Assembly (NCBI GenBank): GCA_002402465.1
Contig: DHFW01000004.1
Span: 1-64,000 of the forward strand
Length of the DNA: 64,000 nt
Source: Bacteroidales bacterium UBA4814
GTDB lineage: Bacteria; Bacteroidota; Bacteroidia; Bacteroidales; UBA7960
Direction: 5' to 3'
In this document: positions 15,672 to 25,100 of the stretch, in pieces
Position numbering within the stretch: the stretch's first letter is position 1
Layout of the letters: each line of letters opens with the position of its first letter
Translations under genes and position numbers: made by a program
The notes under the pieces: generated by a model
The model's database searches: none
The model's input: the letters and a program-made list of their open reading frames with translations, nothing else
Told to the model about the DNA's origin: nothing

Positions 15672-17870
15672 TTAATTGCCCATTTCTGACATGAAAAGGA
15701 TGCGCATCAGCCTGATTTCTTCTTCGGTGTAGTCATCCTCGCCGAGTTCCTGCAGCGCCTTCAGGTATGAGTCGGTTTCTGCAGTTTGAAAATAATCAAA
15801 AATCTCTTCCTGCTTGTCGATGTCGATCACCTGGTTTATGTAATACCTGATATCGATTTTTGTACCCGAGGCCACAATGCTTTCAATTTCCTGCAACAGA
15901 TCGTCGAACTCTATGCCCTTGGCAACCGCGATATCTTCGAGCGACACTTTTCGGTCGATATTCTGAATTATGTAAACTTTGAGGCCCGATTTGTTAACCA
16001 CCGACTTCACCACCATGTCCATGGGGCGTTCTATCTCGTTTTCCTCCACATAGCGGGCTATAAGCTCCACAAAAGGCCGTCCGAACCGTTCGGCTTTTCC
16101 GGAGCCTACCCCGGTAATTTGCTTAAGCTCATCGAGTTTTACCGGATACTGAATGGCCATATCCTCCAGGGAGGGATCCTGAAAAATAACAAAGGGAGGC
16201 AGGTTGTTTTTGCGGGCAATTTCTTTTCTGAGGTCTTTCAGCAGGGCAAACAGCACCTTGTCGGTGGCGCTGGTTTTCTGGCTCATACCAGAAAGGCCAG
16301 TCCCGTCGGCAGGATTATCGTAATCGTGGTCTTTGCTCATTTTCACAGAGCGGGGTTTGTCCACAAACTCTTTCCCGGCTTTGGTTACCTTCAGGGTGCC
16401 ATAGTCTTCAATATCCTTTTCGAGCAGACGCTCCACAAGGCTTTGCCGCATTACGGCATTCCAGAATTTTTCGTCTTTGTCGGCGCCCTTGCCAAACACC
16501 TCCAATTGGTGATGCTTGCAGTTCTTAATGGTTGCGCTCATTTTTCCCATAAGGACGTTAATTACATGTTTTGGTTTAAAGAGCTGTTTCACCGCCAAAA
16601 CGGTTTCAATCAGCAGGCAAATATATTCTTTTCCTTCAAATTTTTCTTTAGGATTTAAACAATTATCGCAGGAGCCGCAATTTTCTTCATGATAAATCTC
16701 CCCGAAATAGTTCAGCAGGGTTTTACGGCGGCAGATCGACGACTCGGCATACGACACGGTTTCCATGAGCAGCTGCATGCCGATTTCCTGCTCGGCCACC
16801 GGCTTACCTTTCAGGAATTTTTCCATTTTCTGAATGTCTTCGTAGGCATAAAAGGCAATGCAGTTACCTTCGCCCTCGTCGCGACCCGAGCGGCCGGTTT
16901 CCTGGTAGTAAGCCTCCAGGCTCTTGGGCATGTCGTAATGGATCACATAGCGCACGTCGGGCTTGTCGATGCCCATGCCAAAGGCAATGGTAGCCACAAT
17001 CACTTCGGCATCTTCCATCAAAAACTTGTCCTGGTTTTTAACCCGCAAGGCGGAGTCGAGGCCGGCATGGTATGGCAATGCCCTGATGCCGTTTACTTGC
17101 AGGGTTTCGGCCAGCTCTTCAACTTTTTTGCGGCTCAGGCAATAAATAATGCCCGACTTGCCCTCCTGCGACTTCACATAACGAATGATGTCTTTTATGG
17201 AAGATTCGGTTTTGGGCCTGATTTCGTAGTATAGGTTGGGTCGGTTGAACGATGACTTGAACACCTTGGCATTGGTCATGTTCAGGTTTTTCTGAATATC
17301 CTGCTGCACTTTGGGGGTGGCGGTGGCCGTGAGTGCAATGACCGGCACCTTTTTGCCGAGGGCTTGAATGATGGGCCTTAGGCGCCGGTACTCTGGCCTG
17401 AAATCGTGGCCCCACTCAGAGATACAATGGGCCTCGTCAACGGCAAAAAAAGAGATATCTATTTCTTTCAGAAACTCTACATTCTCTTCCTTAGTAAGCG
17501 ATTCGGGTGCCACATAAAGCAGTTTGGTCAGGCCGTCGGTAAGGTCTTTCTTTACCTGCAGAATTTCGGCCTTGGTAAGCGACGAATTGAGCACATGCGC
17601 AATACCATAGTATGATGCAAAGTTACGAATGACATCTACCTGATTTTTCATCAGGGCGATAAGCGGCGATACAATAATAGCCGTGCCTTTGCCAATAAGC
17701 GCAGGCAACTGATAGCACATCGATTTGCCGCCACCTGTAGGCATAATAACAAAGGCATCGCCACCGGCCATCAAATGCCGGATAATCTCTTCCTGATTCC
17801 CTTTAAAAGTGTCGTAGCCGAATATTTCTTTCAGCAGTTCCAGCAACGACACTTCAGTGTTGACTTCCAT
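15672..17870 (-). CDS. recQ: ATP-dependent DNA helicase RecQ
   Basis: A 732-residue 3'-5' DNA helicase for recombination and repair. Helicase motifs are clear: Walker A MPTGGGKSMCYQ, motif II VDEAHCISEWGHDFRPEYR, motif III ALTATATP, motif V IVATIAFGMGIDKPDVR, motif VI QETGRSGRDE. The zinc-binding segment follows (CRRKTLLNYF, then CGSCDNC), then a winged-helix RQC region and one HRDC domain near residues 540-610. About 120 further residues at the C-terminus form an additional helical tail. It is transcribed divergently from kdsD. Confidence 0.95.
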   Translation of the reverse strand: MEVNTEVSLLELLKEIFGYDTFKGNQEEIIRHLMAGGDAFVIMPTGGGKSMCYQLPALIGKGTAIIVSPLIALMKNQVDVIRNFASYYGIAHVLNSSLTKAEILQVKKDLTDGLTKLLYVAPESLTKEENVEFLKEIDISFFAVDEAHCISEWGHDFRPEYRRLRPIIQALGKKVPVIALTATATPKVQQDIQKNLNMTNAKVFKSSFNRPNLYYEIRPKTESSIKDIIRYVKSQEGKSGIIYCLSRKKVEELAETLQVNGIRALPYHAGLDSALRVKNQDKFLMEDAEVIVATIAFGMGIDKPDVRYVIHYDMPKSLEAYYQETGRSGRDEGEGNCIAFYAYEDIQKMEKFLKGKPVAEQEIGMQLLMETVSYAESSICRRKTLLNYFGEIYHEENCGSCDNCLNPKEKFEGKEYICLLIETVLAVKQLFKPKHVINVLMGKMSATIKNCKHHQLEVFGKGADKDEKFWNAVMRQSLVERLLEKDIEDYGTLKVTKAGKEFVDKPRSVKMSKDHDYDNPADGTGLSGMSQKTSATDKVLFALLKDLRKEIARKNNLPPFVIFQDPSLEDMAIQYPVKLDELKQITGVGSGKAERFGRPFVELIARYVEENEIERPMDMVVKSVVNKSGLKVYIIQNIDRKVSLEDIAVAKGIEFDDLLQEIESIVASGTKIDIRYYINQVIDIDKQEEIFDYFQTAETDSYLKALQELGEDDYTEEEIRLMRILFMSEMGN

Positions 17871-17910
17871 TACGCCAAAAACGATTAGTGTTATTTTCTA
17901 TTATCCAAAT

Positions 17911-17945
17911 AAAAACAAAAAACCGGGGTTGCGCCAAACAACCCC
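17911..17945 (-). terminator. Hairpin with T-tract between divergent recQ and kdsD
   Basis: GGGGTTG at 17925-17931 pairs with CAACCCC at 17939-17945 around a 7-nt loop. On the minus strand it is followed by TTTTTTGTTTTT, an intrinsic terminator shape. It lies 40-75 nt upstream of recQ, with no minus-strand gene entering from the right, so it may be an attenuator, the end of a small RNA, or a chance structure. Confidence 0.35.
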
Positions 17946-17987
17946 AACTAATTTTCGCAGCCACGTTACGGTTTCCAAAAATTCATG

Positions 17988-17995
17988 TAGGTTTG
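17988..17995 (+). promoter_or_regulatory. -7 promoter element candidate for kdsD
   Basis: TAGGTTTG, an exact TAnnTTTG match, 58 nt before the GTG start of kdsD. No clear -33 box is present at 19 nt. Confidence 0.3.
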
Positions 17996-18053
17996 TAGAG
18001 TAAATTTACCACATTAAACGATCAGTACAAAATAAATTTTTCAAAGCTTTTTT

Positions 18054-19019
18054 GTGAAATCACGTGAAGAAATCAGGGAAATAGCCCTTCAGACCATCGA
18101 AACGGAATTACTTGCGATAAACCAGCTTAAAAATTACATTGGCGATAGCTTTGTGCGCAGTGTTGAAAGCATACTTCATTGCAAGGGGCGCGTGGTCATT
18201 ACCGGCATTGGCAAGAGCGCCATTATTGCGCAGAAGATCGTGGCTACATTCAATTCTACAGGTACGCCGGCCATTTTTATGCATGCCGCCGATGCCATAC
18301 ATGGCGACCTTGGCATAGTGCAGCCCGACGATGTGGTAATGTGCCTTAGCAACAGCGGAAATACTCCGGAAATCAAGGTGCTTACCCCTATGCTCAAGTC
18401 GCTTGGGGCCATGCTTATTGGCATGGTGGGCAACACCCATTCCTACCTGGCGCTTCAGGCCGATCTGATCATTAACACTTCCGTGGAAAAAGAAGCCACC
18501 CCCGGCAACCCTGCTCCTACGGCCAGCACCACGGCGCAACTGGTTATGGGCGATGCCCTGGCGGTAGCCTTGCTGCAGTGCCGCGGCTTTTCTACCAGCG
18601 ACTTTGCCCGCTATCACCCGGGCGGGTCTCTGGGCAAACAGCTTTACACAAAAGTGAGCCACCTCTACCCCATCAACGAAAAGCCCCAGGTGCAAATAGA
18701 CACCCCGCTTCGAGAAGTCATCCTTGAAATTTCGGGAAAACGCCTGGGCGTTACCGCCGTACTCGACGGGCAAAACCTGGCAGGCATTATTACCGATGGC
18801 GACCTGAGGCGCATGCTGCAGCGAAACCCCGACCTCAACACCTTGGTGGCAAAAGATATTATGACTGCCAGCCCAAAAACCATTGCCGGCGAAACCCTTG
18901 CCGTGGAGGCCTTGCAGATCATGCGAAAGCATAATATTACCCAGCTGCTGGTCGTTGATGATAACGAATACAGGGGAGTAGTTCACTTGCACGACATTCT
19001 GAACGAAGGAATTATTTAA
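18054..19019 (+). CDS. kdsD: D-arabinose-5-phosphate isomerase (KpsF/GutQ family)
   Basis: A 321-residue enzyme interconverting ribulose-5-phosphate and arabinose-5-phosphate, the first step to the Kdo sugar of lipopolysaccharide. It has an SIS domain (about 35-170; GRVVITGIGKSAIIAQKIVATFNSTGTP, a split sugar-phosphate site, and CLSNSGNTPEI), then two CBS domains (about 205-321; DIMTASPKTI, ITQLLVVDDNEYRGVVHLHDIL). The start is a GTG at 18054; no ATG is available near the expected N-terminus. It is followed 10 nt later by a carboxymuconolactone-decarboxylase family gene and then lptB, linking Kdo supply and lipopolysaccharide export in one stretch. Confidence 0.93.
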   Translation: MKSREEIREIALQTIETELLAINQLKNYIGDSFVRSVESILHCKGRVVITGIGKSAIIAQKIVATFNSTGTPAIFMHAADAIHGDLGIVQPDDVVMCLSNSGNTPEIKVLTPMLKSLGAMLIGMVGNTHSYLALQADLIINTSVEKEATPGNPAPTASTTAQLVMGDALAVALLQCRGFSTSDFARYHPGGSLGKQLYTKVSHLYPINEKPQVQIDTPLREVILEISGKRLGVTAVLDGQNLAGIITDGDLRRMLQRNPDLNTLVAKDIMTASPKTIAGETLAVEALQIMRKHNITQLLVVDDNEYRGVVHLHDILNEGII

Positions 19020-19029
19020 AAAAACAACA

Positions 19030-19377
19030 ATGAGCGATCTTGTAAAAGATTTCAACGAATACCGGCAGCGCATGAACGACAAGATCATGGAGGCCGACAA
19101 CCTGGTACTGAAACGCCTTTTCAATATCGATACCCACACCTATACCGATGGGGCACTACCCGCCCGAACCAAAGAGATGATAGGGCTGGCCGCCTCCATG
19201 GTACTGAGGTGCGACGACTGCATTAAATATCACATTGAAAAATGCCATGAACTGGGGGTGACCCGGGACGAAATTTTTGAAGTATTCGCCATTTCAAACA
19301 TAATTGGCGGAACCATCGTGATACCTCACCTGCGCCGTGCCGTAGAATACTGGGAGGCCCTGCAAAATAAATCCTGA
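19030..19377 (+). CDS. Carboxymuconolactone decarboxylase family protein (AhpD-like)
   Basis: A small 115-residue all-alpha protein. The family's redox motif is present as C61-D-D-C64 followed by KYH (H68), as in AhpD-type peroxidase partners. The preceding PARTKEMIGLAASMVLR helix and EIFEVFAISNIIGGT helix are typical. AhpD-like proteins use the CXXC as a thiol reductant or peroxidase site; true decarboxylase activity is unlikely. The gene sits between kdsD (10 nt) and lptB (61 nt) on the same strand and is probably co-transcribed, though no functional link to lipopolysaccharide is known. Confidence 0.88.
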   Translation: MSDLVKDFNEYRQRMNDKIMEADNLVLKRLFNIDTHTYTDGALPARTKEMIGLAASMVLRCDDCIKYHIEKCHELGVTRDEIFEVFAISNIIGGTIVIPHLRRAVEYWEALQNKS

Positions 19378-19401
19378 TCATTCATTGGCTTGCAACTTAA
19401 A

Positions 19402-19429
19402 TTTTTCATTTTTCATTTTTCACTTTTCA
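19402..19429 (+). repeat. Heptanucleotide tandem repeat (TTTTTCA)x4 before lptB
   Basis: Three exact TTTTTCA units and a fourth with one change (CTTTTCA) run in tandem from 19402 to 19429, ending 9 nt before the lptB ATG. The unit length is not a multiple of three, and the run lies in the non-coding leader. Confidence 0.75.
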
Positions 19430-19438
19430 TTTTATTCC

Positions 19439-20164
19439 ATGAGGCTTTATACAAACAACCTGATTAAGAAATACAAAAAACGCGTGGTGGTAAACCATGT
19501 TTCGGTGGAAGTGAGCCAGGGCGAAATTGTGGGATTGCTGGGGCCTAATGGTGCCGGAAAAACCACAACCTTCTATATGATCGTGGGTCTGATCAAGCCC
19601 AATGAAGGTCAGATTTTTCTCGATCAGGACGAGATCACTACTGAGCCTATGTATCGCAGGGCACAAAAAGGCATTGGGTACCTGGCCCAGGAAGCCAGCG
19701 TTTTTCGCAACCTTAGCGTAGAAGATAATATAAAAGCCGTGCTCGAGTTTACCAAAATGTCAAAGGCTGATCAAAAGGAGCGCCTGGAAGGGCTACTCAC
19801 TGAGTTTGGCCTGCAGAGCATCCGCAAAAGCCTGGGTATTACCCTTTCGGGAGGTGAGCGCCGCCGCACCGAGATAGCCCGCTCGCTGGCTGTCGATCCC
19901 AAATTCATTTTGCTCGATGAGCCCTTTGCTGGCGTTGACCCCATTGCCGTAGAAGACATCCAGAAAATTGTGACCAAGCTGAAAGAAAAAAATATTGGCG
20001 TGCTCATCACCGACCACAACGTGCACGAAACCCTTTCGATTACTGACCGTGCCTACCTGCTTTACGAAGGCTCCATATTAAAAGCCGGCACATCAGAAGA
20101 ACTGGCTCATGATGAAGAAGTAAGGAAAGTTTACCTGGGAGAGAAATTCCAGCTCAGGCGTTAG
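19439..20164 (+). CDS. lptB: Lipopolysaccharide export ABC transporter ATP-binding protein LptB
   Basis: A 241-residue ABC ATPase that powers LPS extraction from the inner membrane with LptFG. Seen: Walker A GPNGAGKTTTF, the LptB-type AQEASVFRNLSVEDNI region after the Q-loop, signature LSGGERRRTEIAR, Walker B FILLDEPFAGVDPIAV and the switch histidine in ITDHNVHETL. The last is the LptB signature in contrast to LivF/LivG. An upstream in-frame start at 19385 would add a hydrophobic, repeat-encoded tail; the ATG at 19439 (MRLYTNNLIKKY) is preferred. It converges on ispF with 12 nt between stops. Confidence 0.95.
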   Translation: MRLYTNNLIKKYKKRVVVNHVSVEVSQGEIVGLLGPNGAGKTTTFYMIVGLIKPNEGQIFLDQDEITTEPMYRRAQKGIGYLAQEASVFRNLSVEDNIKAVLEFTKMSKADQKERLEGLLTEFGLQSIRKSLGITLSGGERRRTEIARSLAVDPKFILLDEPFAGVDPIAVEDIQKIVTKLKEKNIGVLITDHNVHETLSITDRAYLLYEGSILKAGTSEELAHDEEVRKVYLGEKFQLRR

Positions 20165-20176
20165 AACCTGATACTG

Positions 20177-20656
20177 TTATTCTTTTGAAAGCAGGGCCAC
20201 GGCATAGGCAGTAATGCCTTGGCCGGTCCCCACAAAGCCCATCCCCTCGCTGGTAGTGGCTTTTACCGAAACCTGCCTCTCCTCAACGCCCAGCAAGCCT
20301 GAAAGGATTTTCCGCATTTCAGGGATAACAGAGGCGATTTTTGGCCGTTCAAGGCAAATGGTGGCATCCACATTGCCTACAAAATAACCTTCCTTTTTTA
20401 TCAGCTCGATGGTTCTGGAAAGCAGCACCTTGCTGTCGATATCTTTTAAAGCCTGGTCGTTGTCGGGGAAATACACCCCAATGTCACGCAGTCCGGCGGC
20501 ACCCAGCAGGGCATCTATTATGGCGTGTATAAGCACATCGGCGTCGGAATGGCCCAGCCCTCCCTTCTCATGAGGAATGATAAGGCCGCCAATAACCAAT
20601 GGACGGCCTGCCTGCAAGCGGTGTACATCATAGCCAAATCCCACTCGAATATTCAT
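20177..20656 (-). CDS. ispF: 2-C-methyl-D-erythritol 2,4-cyclodiphosphate synthase
   Basis: A 159-residue trimeric enzyme of the non-mevalonate isoprenoid pathway. Metal-binding residues are in GFGYDVHRL (D and H) and the conserved GGLGHSDADVLIHAIIDALLGAAGLRDIG, split here by strands; the C-terminal motif KATTSEGMGFVGTGQG is also conserved. Length is standard. The ATG at 20656 is used; a TTG two codons upstream is unlikely. It is monocistronic, between lptB (convergent) and porV (same strand, separated by a terminator), with a probable promoter in the terminator loop. Confidence 0.96.
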   Translation of the reverse strand: MNIRVGFGYDVHRLQAGRPLVIGGLIIPHEKGGLGHSDADVLIHAIIDALLGAAGLRDIGVYFPDNDQALKDIDSKVLLSRTIELIKKEGYFVGNVDATICLERPKIASVIPEMRKILSGLLGVEERQVSVKATTSEGMGFVGTGQGITAYAVALLSKE

Positions 20657-20660
20657 AAGC

Positions 20661-20710
20661 AAAAAGAAAAAAGGTCATGGTATATTGTGTTAACAAAAAT
20701 AACCATGACC
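20661..20710 (-). terminator. Intrinsic terminator of porV
   Basis: On the minus strand GGTCATGGT (20702-20710) pairs with ACCATGACC (20673-20681) around a 20-nt loop, followed by TTTTTTCTTTTT. It lies about 22 nt after the porV stop. The 9-bp stem is perfect. Confidence 0.75.
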
Positions 20711-20725
20711 CGGTATATTTCCAAC
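20694..20725 (-). promoter_or_regulatory. ispF promoter nested in the porV terminator
   Basis: On the minus strand the -7 box TATTTTTG occupies 20694-20701, inside the terminator loop. A GTTG resembling the -33 TTTG lies at 20722-20725 with 20 nt spacing. The ispF ATG is 38 nt downstream. Confidence 0.45.
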
Positions 20726-20732
20726 AGGCATT

Positions 20733-21935
20733 TTATTGCCTGAGGGCGTCGAAATCGAAATGCAGGGTAAAACGCAGCACGTTTTCAAGCGGGCTGCGCT
20801 GTGCCAGGGGCACCAGGTAGGCAAAATCGAGGCCAAACACATTGTATTTCAAGCCAATACCCAGGGTAAAATATTTACGGTCGCCCTTGGTTTTATGCTC
20901 ATGAAAGTAGCCAGCCCTGATGGCAAACTGCTGATCATACCAGTATTCGGCACCCACCGAATAGGTCAACTCATTGAGTTCTTCCCTGAACCCACCGGGC
21001 GCATCGCTAAATGAGCCAAAGATTCCGGCCACCACCGAGCGATTGGGATCGCGGCCTGCTTCAATCACATATTCGCCATCATCTCCAATTACAAGCTGGC
21101 CGTTCTCATCGCGCTTATAAATGGGTGGGGTGGGTACCAGCAGCTTGTTCACATCGACCATAAACGACAACTGGTTGTAATCATCGAGCATGAACGTAAG
21201 CGAGGGTCCCAGGCGAAGGTTGGTCGGGATGAAGTTGGCGTTGATTTCGTCAGAATAAGAGATTTTGTTTCCAATATTCGACACGTTTACCCCGGCTGAA
21301 AAAATGGTGGGGGTGCGGTCCCAGTTCAGCTCTCGGGTGTAAAATGCCGAAACATCGGCAGCCAGGGCCATGCCCGGCTTGGTTTCAATGCTTCCCACAA
21401 ACTGGCCTTGCGTAAGGTTACTGTAAATATACCTCACGGAAATGGCACCGGAAATGTGCTCGCCCAGCTTTCGCGCATAGGCAACATCAACAGCGAACTC
21501 ATTGGGCTTAACCGGAAACAGGAATTCGCCGGCTTCATCTGTAAAGTTGATTTCGCCCAACGAGAAATAGGTAAGCGAAAAGGCCAGGGTTTGCACATCG
21601 TCGAGGCGTCTGAAACCGCTCAGGTACGAGAGGTTAATGTCGGGCACCAGGGCACGCAGCCAGGGCGTGTAGTTCATGGCAAAACCCATTTCCTGCTCAA
21701 TAAAAGCATACTTGGCAGGGTTCCAGTGCATGGAGTTGGCATCGGGCGATGAGGATACCCCGGCATCGCCCAACGCACCTGCCCGTGAGTCGGGAGCAAT
21801 CATCAAAAAAGGAACCGCCGTGGTGATGGTGTTGAGCCGCTGACCCAGCACATCGGTATATTCCTGGGCAAAAAGCCCCATGGGAGATATCAACACCACA
21901 AGCGCAAGCAACACCCTGTAAATCTTATCCTTCAT
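20733..21935 (-). CDS. porV: Type IX secretion system outer membrane protein PorV
   Basis: A 400-residue beta-barrel of the FadL-like group, known in Porphyromonas as PorV/LptO. In T9SS it shuttles cargo from the translocon to the PorU sortase. Seen: a Sec signal peptide (IYRVLLALVVLISPMGLFAQ), TAVPFLMIAPDSRAGALGDAG near the mature N-terminus, and WNPAKYAFIEQEMGFAMNYTPWLR; both are family hallmarks. The end FTLHFDFDALRQ is an amphipathic strand typical of barrels. It lies downstream of porU on the same strand, as in other T9SS genomes, separated by 245 nt with a -7-like box (TATATTTG at 22103-22110). Confidence 0.93.
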   Translation of the reverse strand: MKDKIYRVLLALVVLISPMGLFAQEYTDVLGQRLNTITTAVPFLMIAPDSRAGALGDAGVSSSPDANSMHWNPAKYAFIEQEMGFAMNYTPWLRALVPDINLSYLSGFRRLDDVQTLAFSLTYFSLGEINFTDEAGEFLFPVKPNEFAVDVAYARKLGEHISGAISVRYIYSNLTQGQFVGSIETKPGMALAADVSAFYTRELNWDRTPTIFSAGVNVSNIGNKISYSDEINANFIPTNLRLGPSLTFMLDDYNQLSFMVDVNKLLVPTPPIYKRDENGQLVIGDDGEYVIEAGRDPNRSVVAGIFGSFSDAPGGFREELNELTYSVGAEYWYDQQFAIRAGYFHEHKTKGDRKYFTLGIGLKYNVFGLDFAYLVPLAQRSPLENVLRFTLHFDFDALRQ

Positions 21936-22102
21936 GAGAAAATTATTGTTGTTTTATATTTTATGCAGAAAACATCATTGAACTTGTTCGCATTAAGTGC
22001 CAACAAAAAAGCCTGCTGCATCAAAAAAATATTATTATTAGAACACAAAATTTTTTACTTTAAAGAAATTTAATCCTTTCGATCGTCTGGTTTTTCAGAA
22101 TG

Positions 22103-22110
22103 CAAATATA
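22103..22110 (-). promoter_or_regulatory. -7 promoter element candidate for porV
   Basis: On the minus strand TATATTTG followed by C matches TAnnTTTG exactly. It lies 168 nt before the porV start in the 245-nt porU-porV gap. No -33 box is found at 19 nt. Confidence 0.35.
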
Positions 22111-22180
22111 ACGAATAAAAACCTTCAGTATTGTTGTCTAACGTTTTTCCATTTCTTTTGTTTTATGCCATACCTTTGAA

Positions 22181-25100
22181 TTACCTGAGCACCACCAGTT
22201 TTTCGGTAAGAGTGGAAATACTCCCATCGGGGGTTTGCAGCACCAGCCTGTAGAGGTATATGCCATTGCCTATCATCCTGCCTTCGCGGTCTTTGCCATC
22301 CCATTGAATGGGAGGCGATTGGTAGCTGGGCGAATTAACCATGGTTTCTAAGGTTTGGATCAACCGGCCGCTCAGGTCGAAAATTTCTATGCGCACATCA
22401 AGCTCCGAAAAGGGCTGGTTGTGCGTAAACTTGAAAAAAGTTTCCTGACTGAATGGGTTGGGGTAATTCATGAGGTTTTCGAGCGCAATGGAGGCTGTTC
22501 GGCTCACAATGAACTCAATAGAGGCCACCGAGGGGTTGTTGTGAATATCCCATGCTCTGAGCGAGAGGGTGTGGCGGCCTTCGGGAAGCCTGTGAAACGG
22601 GTACACCACTCTTCCGCTTTGGAAGTTATCGAGATCGGCTTCATAATAGTTGTTCAGCACAATAGGGTTGGAGGTATTCTCATTAAGGAAGGCCACAATG
22701 TCATGACCAATTCTTCCGGTGATATTGATTCCACTTTCGTCGCGCAGCAGCCCTAACATGATGGGGTTCTGGCTGGTGGTACCGCCCGAAACAAATGTAG
22801 TGTCATTCATAAACAGTCTGATTTCCGGACCTTCGATGTCGGGCTCAAAGGCGGTAAGCGAACCCCCAATTATGAAATCACTGAAAGCCCCGTTTCCGTC
22901 GTTAATTCCATCATCTGCATAATAGCTTATTTTTCCTTCGCCAAAGTTGTAGGCAATGTCCTGTGGCACCATAAAAGAGAAGCTGAACTCTCCGTTGGTT
23001 ACGCTGGCCTTGCCTTTGTAAAGCAAAGAATTACGGATGGTAAAGTCGAGTTCCTGGCTGTCTGAATCTTGTCCCAGGGTGCGGTAATTCATCTTTTTGT
23101 CGTACACACTTGGATAGACCACGCCGTTATACCCGGGAAGAGGATTGCCTGTTTCGTCGGCAATATAGCCGCTCACGGTTACCTGCTGAAACGCCTTGAT
23201 GGTATCGGGCATGGTTTCGGTTATCACCTGGTATTTGGGATATGCCATTTGCATGGATGGATCGCCCAGCAGCACAAAGTTGCGGATTCGCCAGTGCTCG
23301 AGTTGGCCTGTACTGTTTACTTTCGAGAGCCTGATCAGGTCACCCAGTCGATGGTATTGTCCATGCTCATCGCGTTCGAATGCCACATTCATAAAATTGC
23401 GGTTCAGCGTAAGGTTGGGCCCCGACCAGGCCAGGCGGGTGGTGGTGAAAAGTGCGGCAGCGCCCCCATCGGGTTTCATGAAAATACGAACGCCTGCAGT
23501 AACGTCGTCGGGATTGGGATGATCGAAACTGGAAAATTCGCAGGTGGCCGTCATGAAAATGGGCATATTGTAATGATTGTTCCAAGTGGCAATATCATCG
23601 AAGGTTAAAATGCGTTCGTGGGCCAAACCGAGCACTCCGCCATGACCAATATAATTAATGAGCAATGCACCTTGGTTTACCCTGTCGTTAATGGCCTGAT
23701 TAACTTCTGGGTAGCGCGCACCACCAGCCAGGGTTACTTGCTGGTAAGCATCGAGATAAATTTTATCCACGTTGAACAGTGGGAACTGCTCCTGCATAAT
23801 GCCAGCCAGGGTTTCGGAGTCGCGAATGTGGGTGTTGTTGTCCTGGTCGTCGGCAATAAGCACCACCAGGTTTCGCCAGTCGGCATAATTTGAAATCACC
23901 CCCACATTCTGCAGGTTATCGGCCAGGGGCTCCATTTCGGGGATACGGCTGTCGTAGCGAATAATCTTGTCCACCACAGTACGGGCCTCGTCGAGGGTTC
24001 TTACCGGCAGGCGTCCAATGCCAATATCGAGAGATCCATCAGCATTCTGGCCTTCGGTATCGTCGAGCAATCCAAAGAAATCGTCGGTCATGTATGAGCG
24101 ATCGGGCTGAAGAGAATTGAGGCTTTGATAGGTGGGGATGTGGTTTCCGCCAAAGCCAAGCAAGTCGCGGTTGTCGATGGTACCATTGCCAAAAAGCAGC
24201 AAATACCGGGGCATTTGTGCCTCAGTCTCTGCCCGGTCGTAAAACATCTTCATAAAATTACGAATGGCGGCCACATCGGGCGATCCTGATGAGAACTCGT
24301 TGTAAACCTCGGCTGTGGTTACCACGGCCACACTCAGGCCGTCGTGCTCCGACCTGAAGCTGGCCAGGCGATTGGCCTCGGCCCTGAAAGCCTCAGGTAC
24401 CACAATGATCATATCTACCGGCTGCATGGCATGCAGGTTCTGATTATCCACACGGCCTTTTCTTTTGGGTCGCTTGTAGGAGCTGCCATCAAAAACAATA
24501 AACTCGTGCAGGGTGCCGGCATCCTGACGAAATTGCATAATGCTTGCGCTGAGGCTGGTTTGCTGGGCCTTTACATTGAAGTGATCAGTTACATCCCATA
24601 CAACCAGCTGATTGCTGGCATTTGCCAGGTTGTACTGGGCAACATTTCCCTGACCAATGGCTTGCACGTTGCGAAATGCCATTTGCGGCCCAGTGAAACG
24701 CAACTGCCGGGTGACATTGACTGCCACATAGTTGAGCCAACCACGTGAGCCTGCCACGGGCCGGTTATAAGTTATGGTAACTTTTACCTGGTCGGCCTGG
24801 TTTGGGGTAAACCACATGGAGTCAACCGAGAAATTGGCAAAAGCCCCGTTATAGTTAGCCGGAAATATCCGTGTAATTAGCTGGTTGAGTTGTCCATTGC
24901 CAGCCGAAACCGTAAACGAACTGTTTACCGTGGAGCGGGCAGCCACGTATGACTTGAGCCTGGCAGGCTCAGTAAGTACCAGATCGGGAAAGCTAAAAGT
25001 AAAGTCGCGACTCAGGGTGGCATCGAAAACCTCTCCAAACCAAACCCTGCCGCTGCCAATGAGGTTATCCAGATCGCGCTGATGATAGGCATAATCCTGA

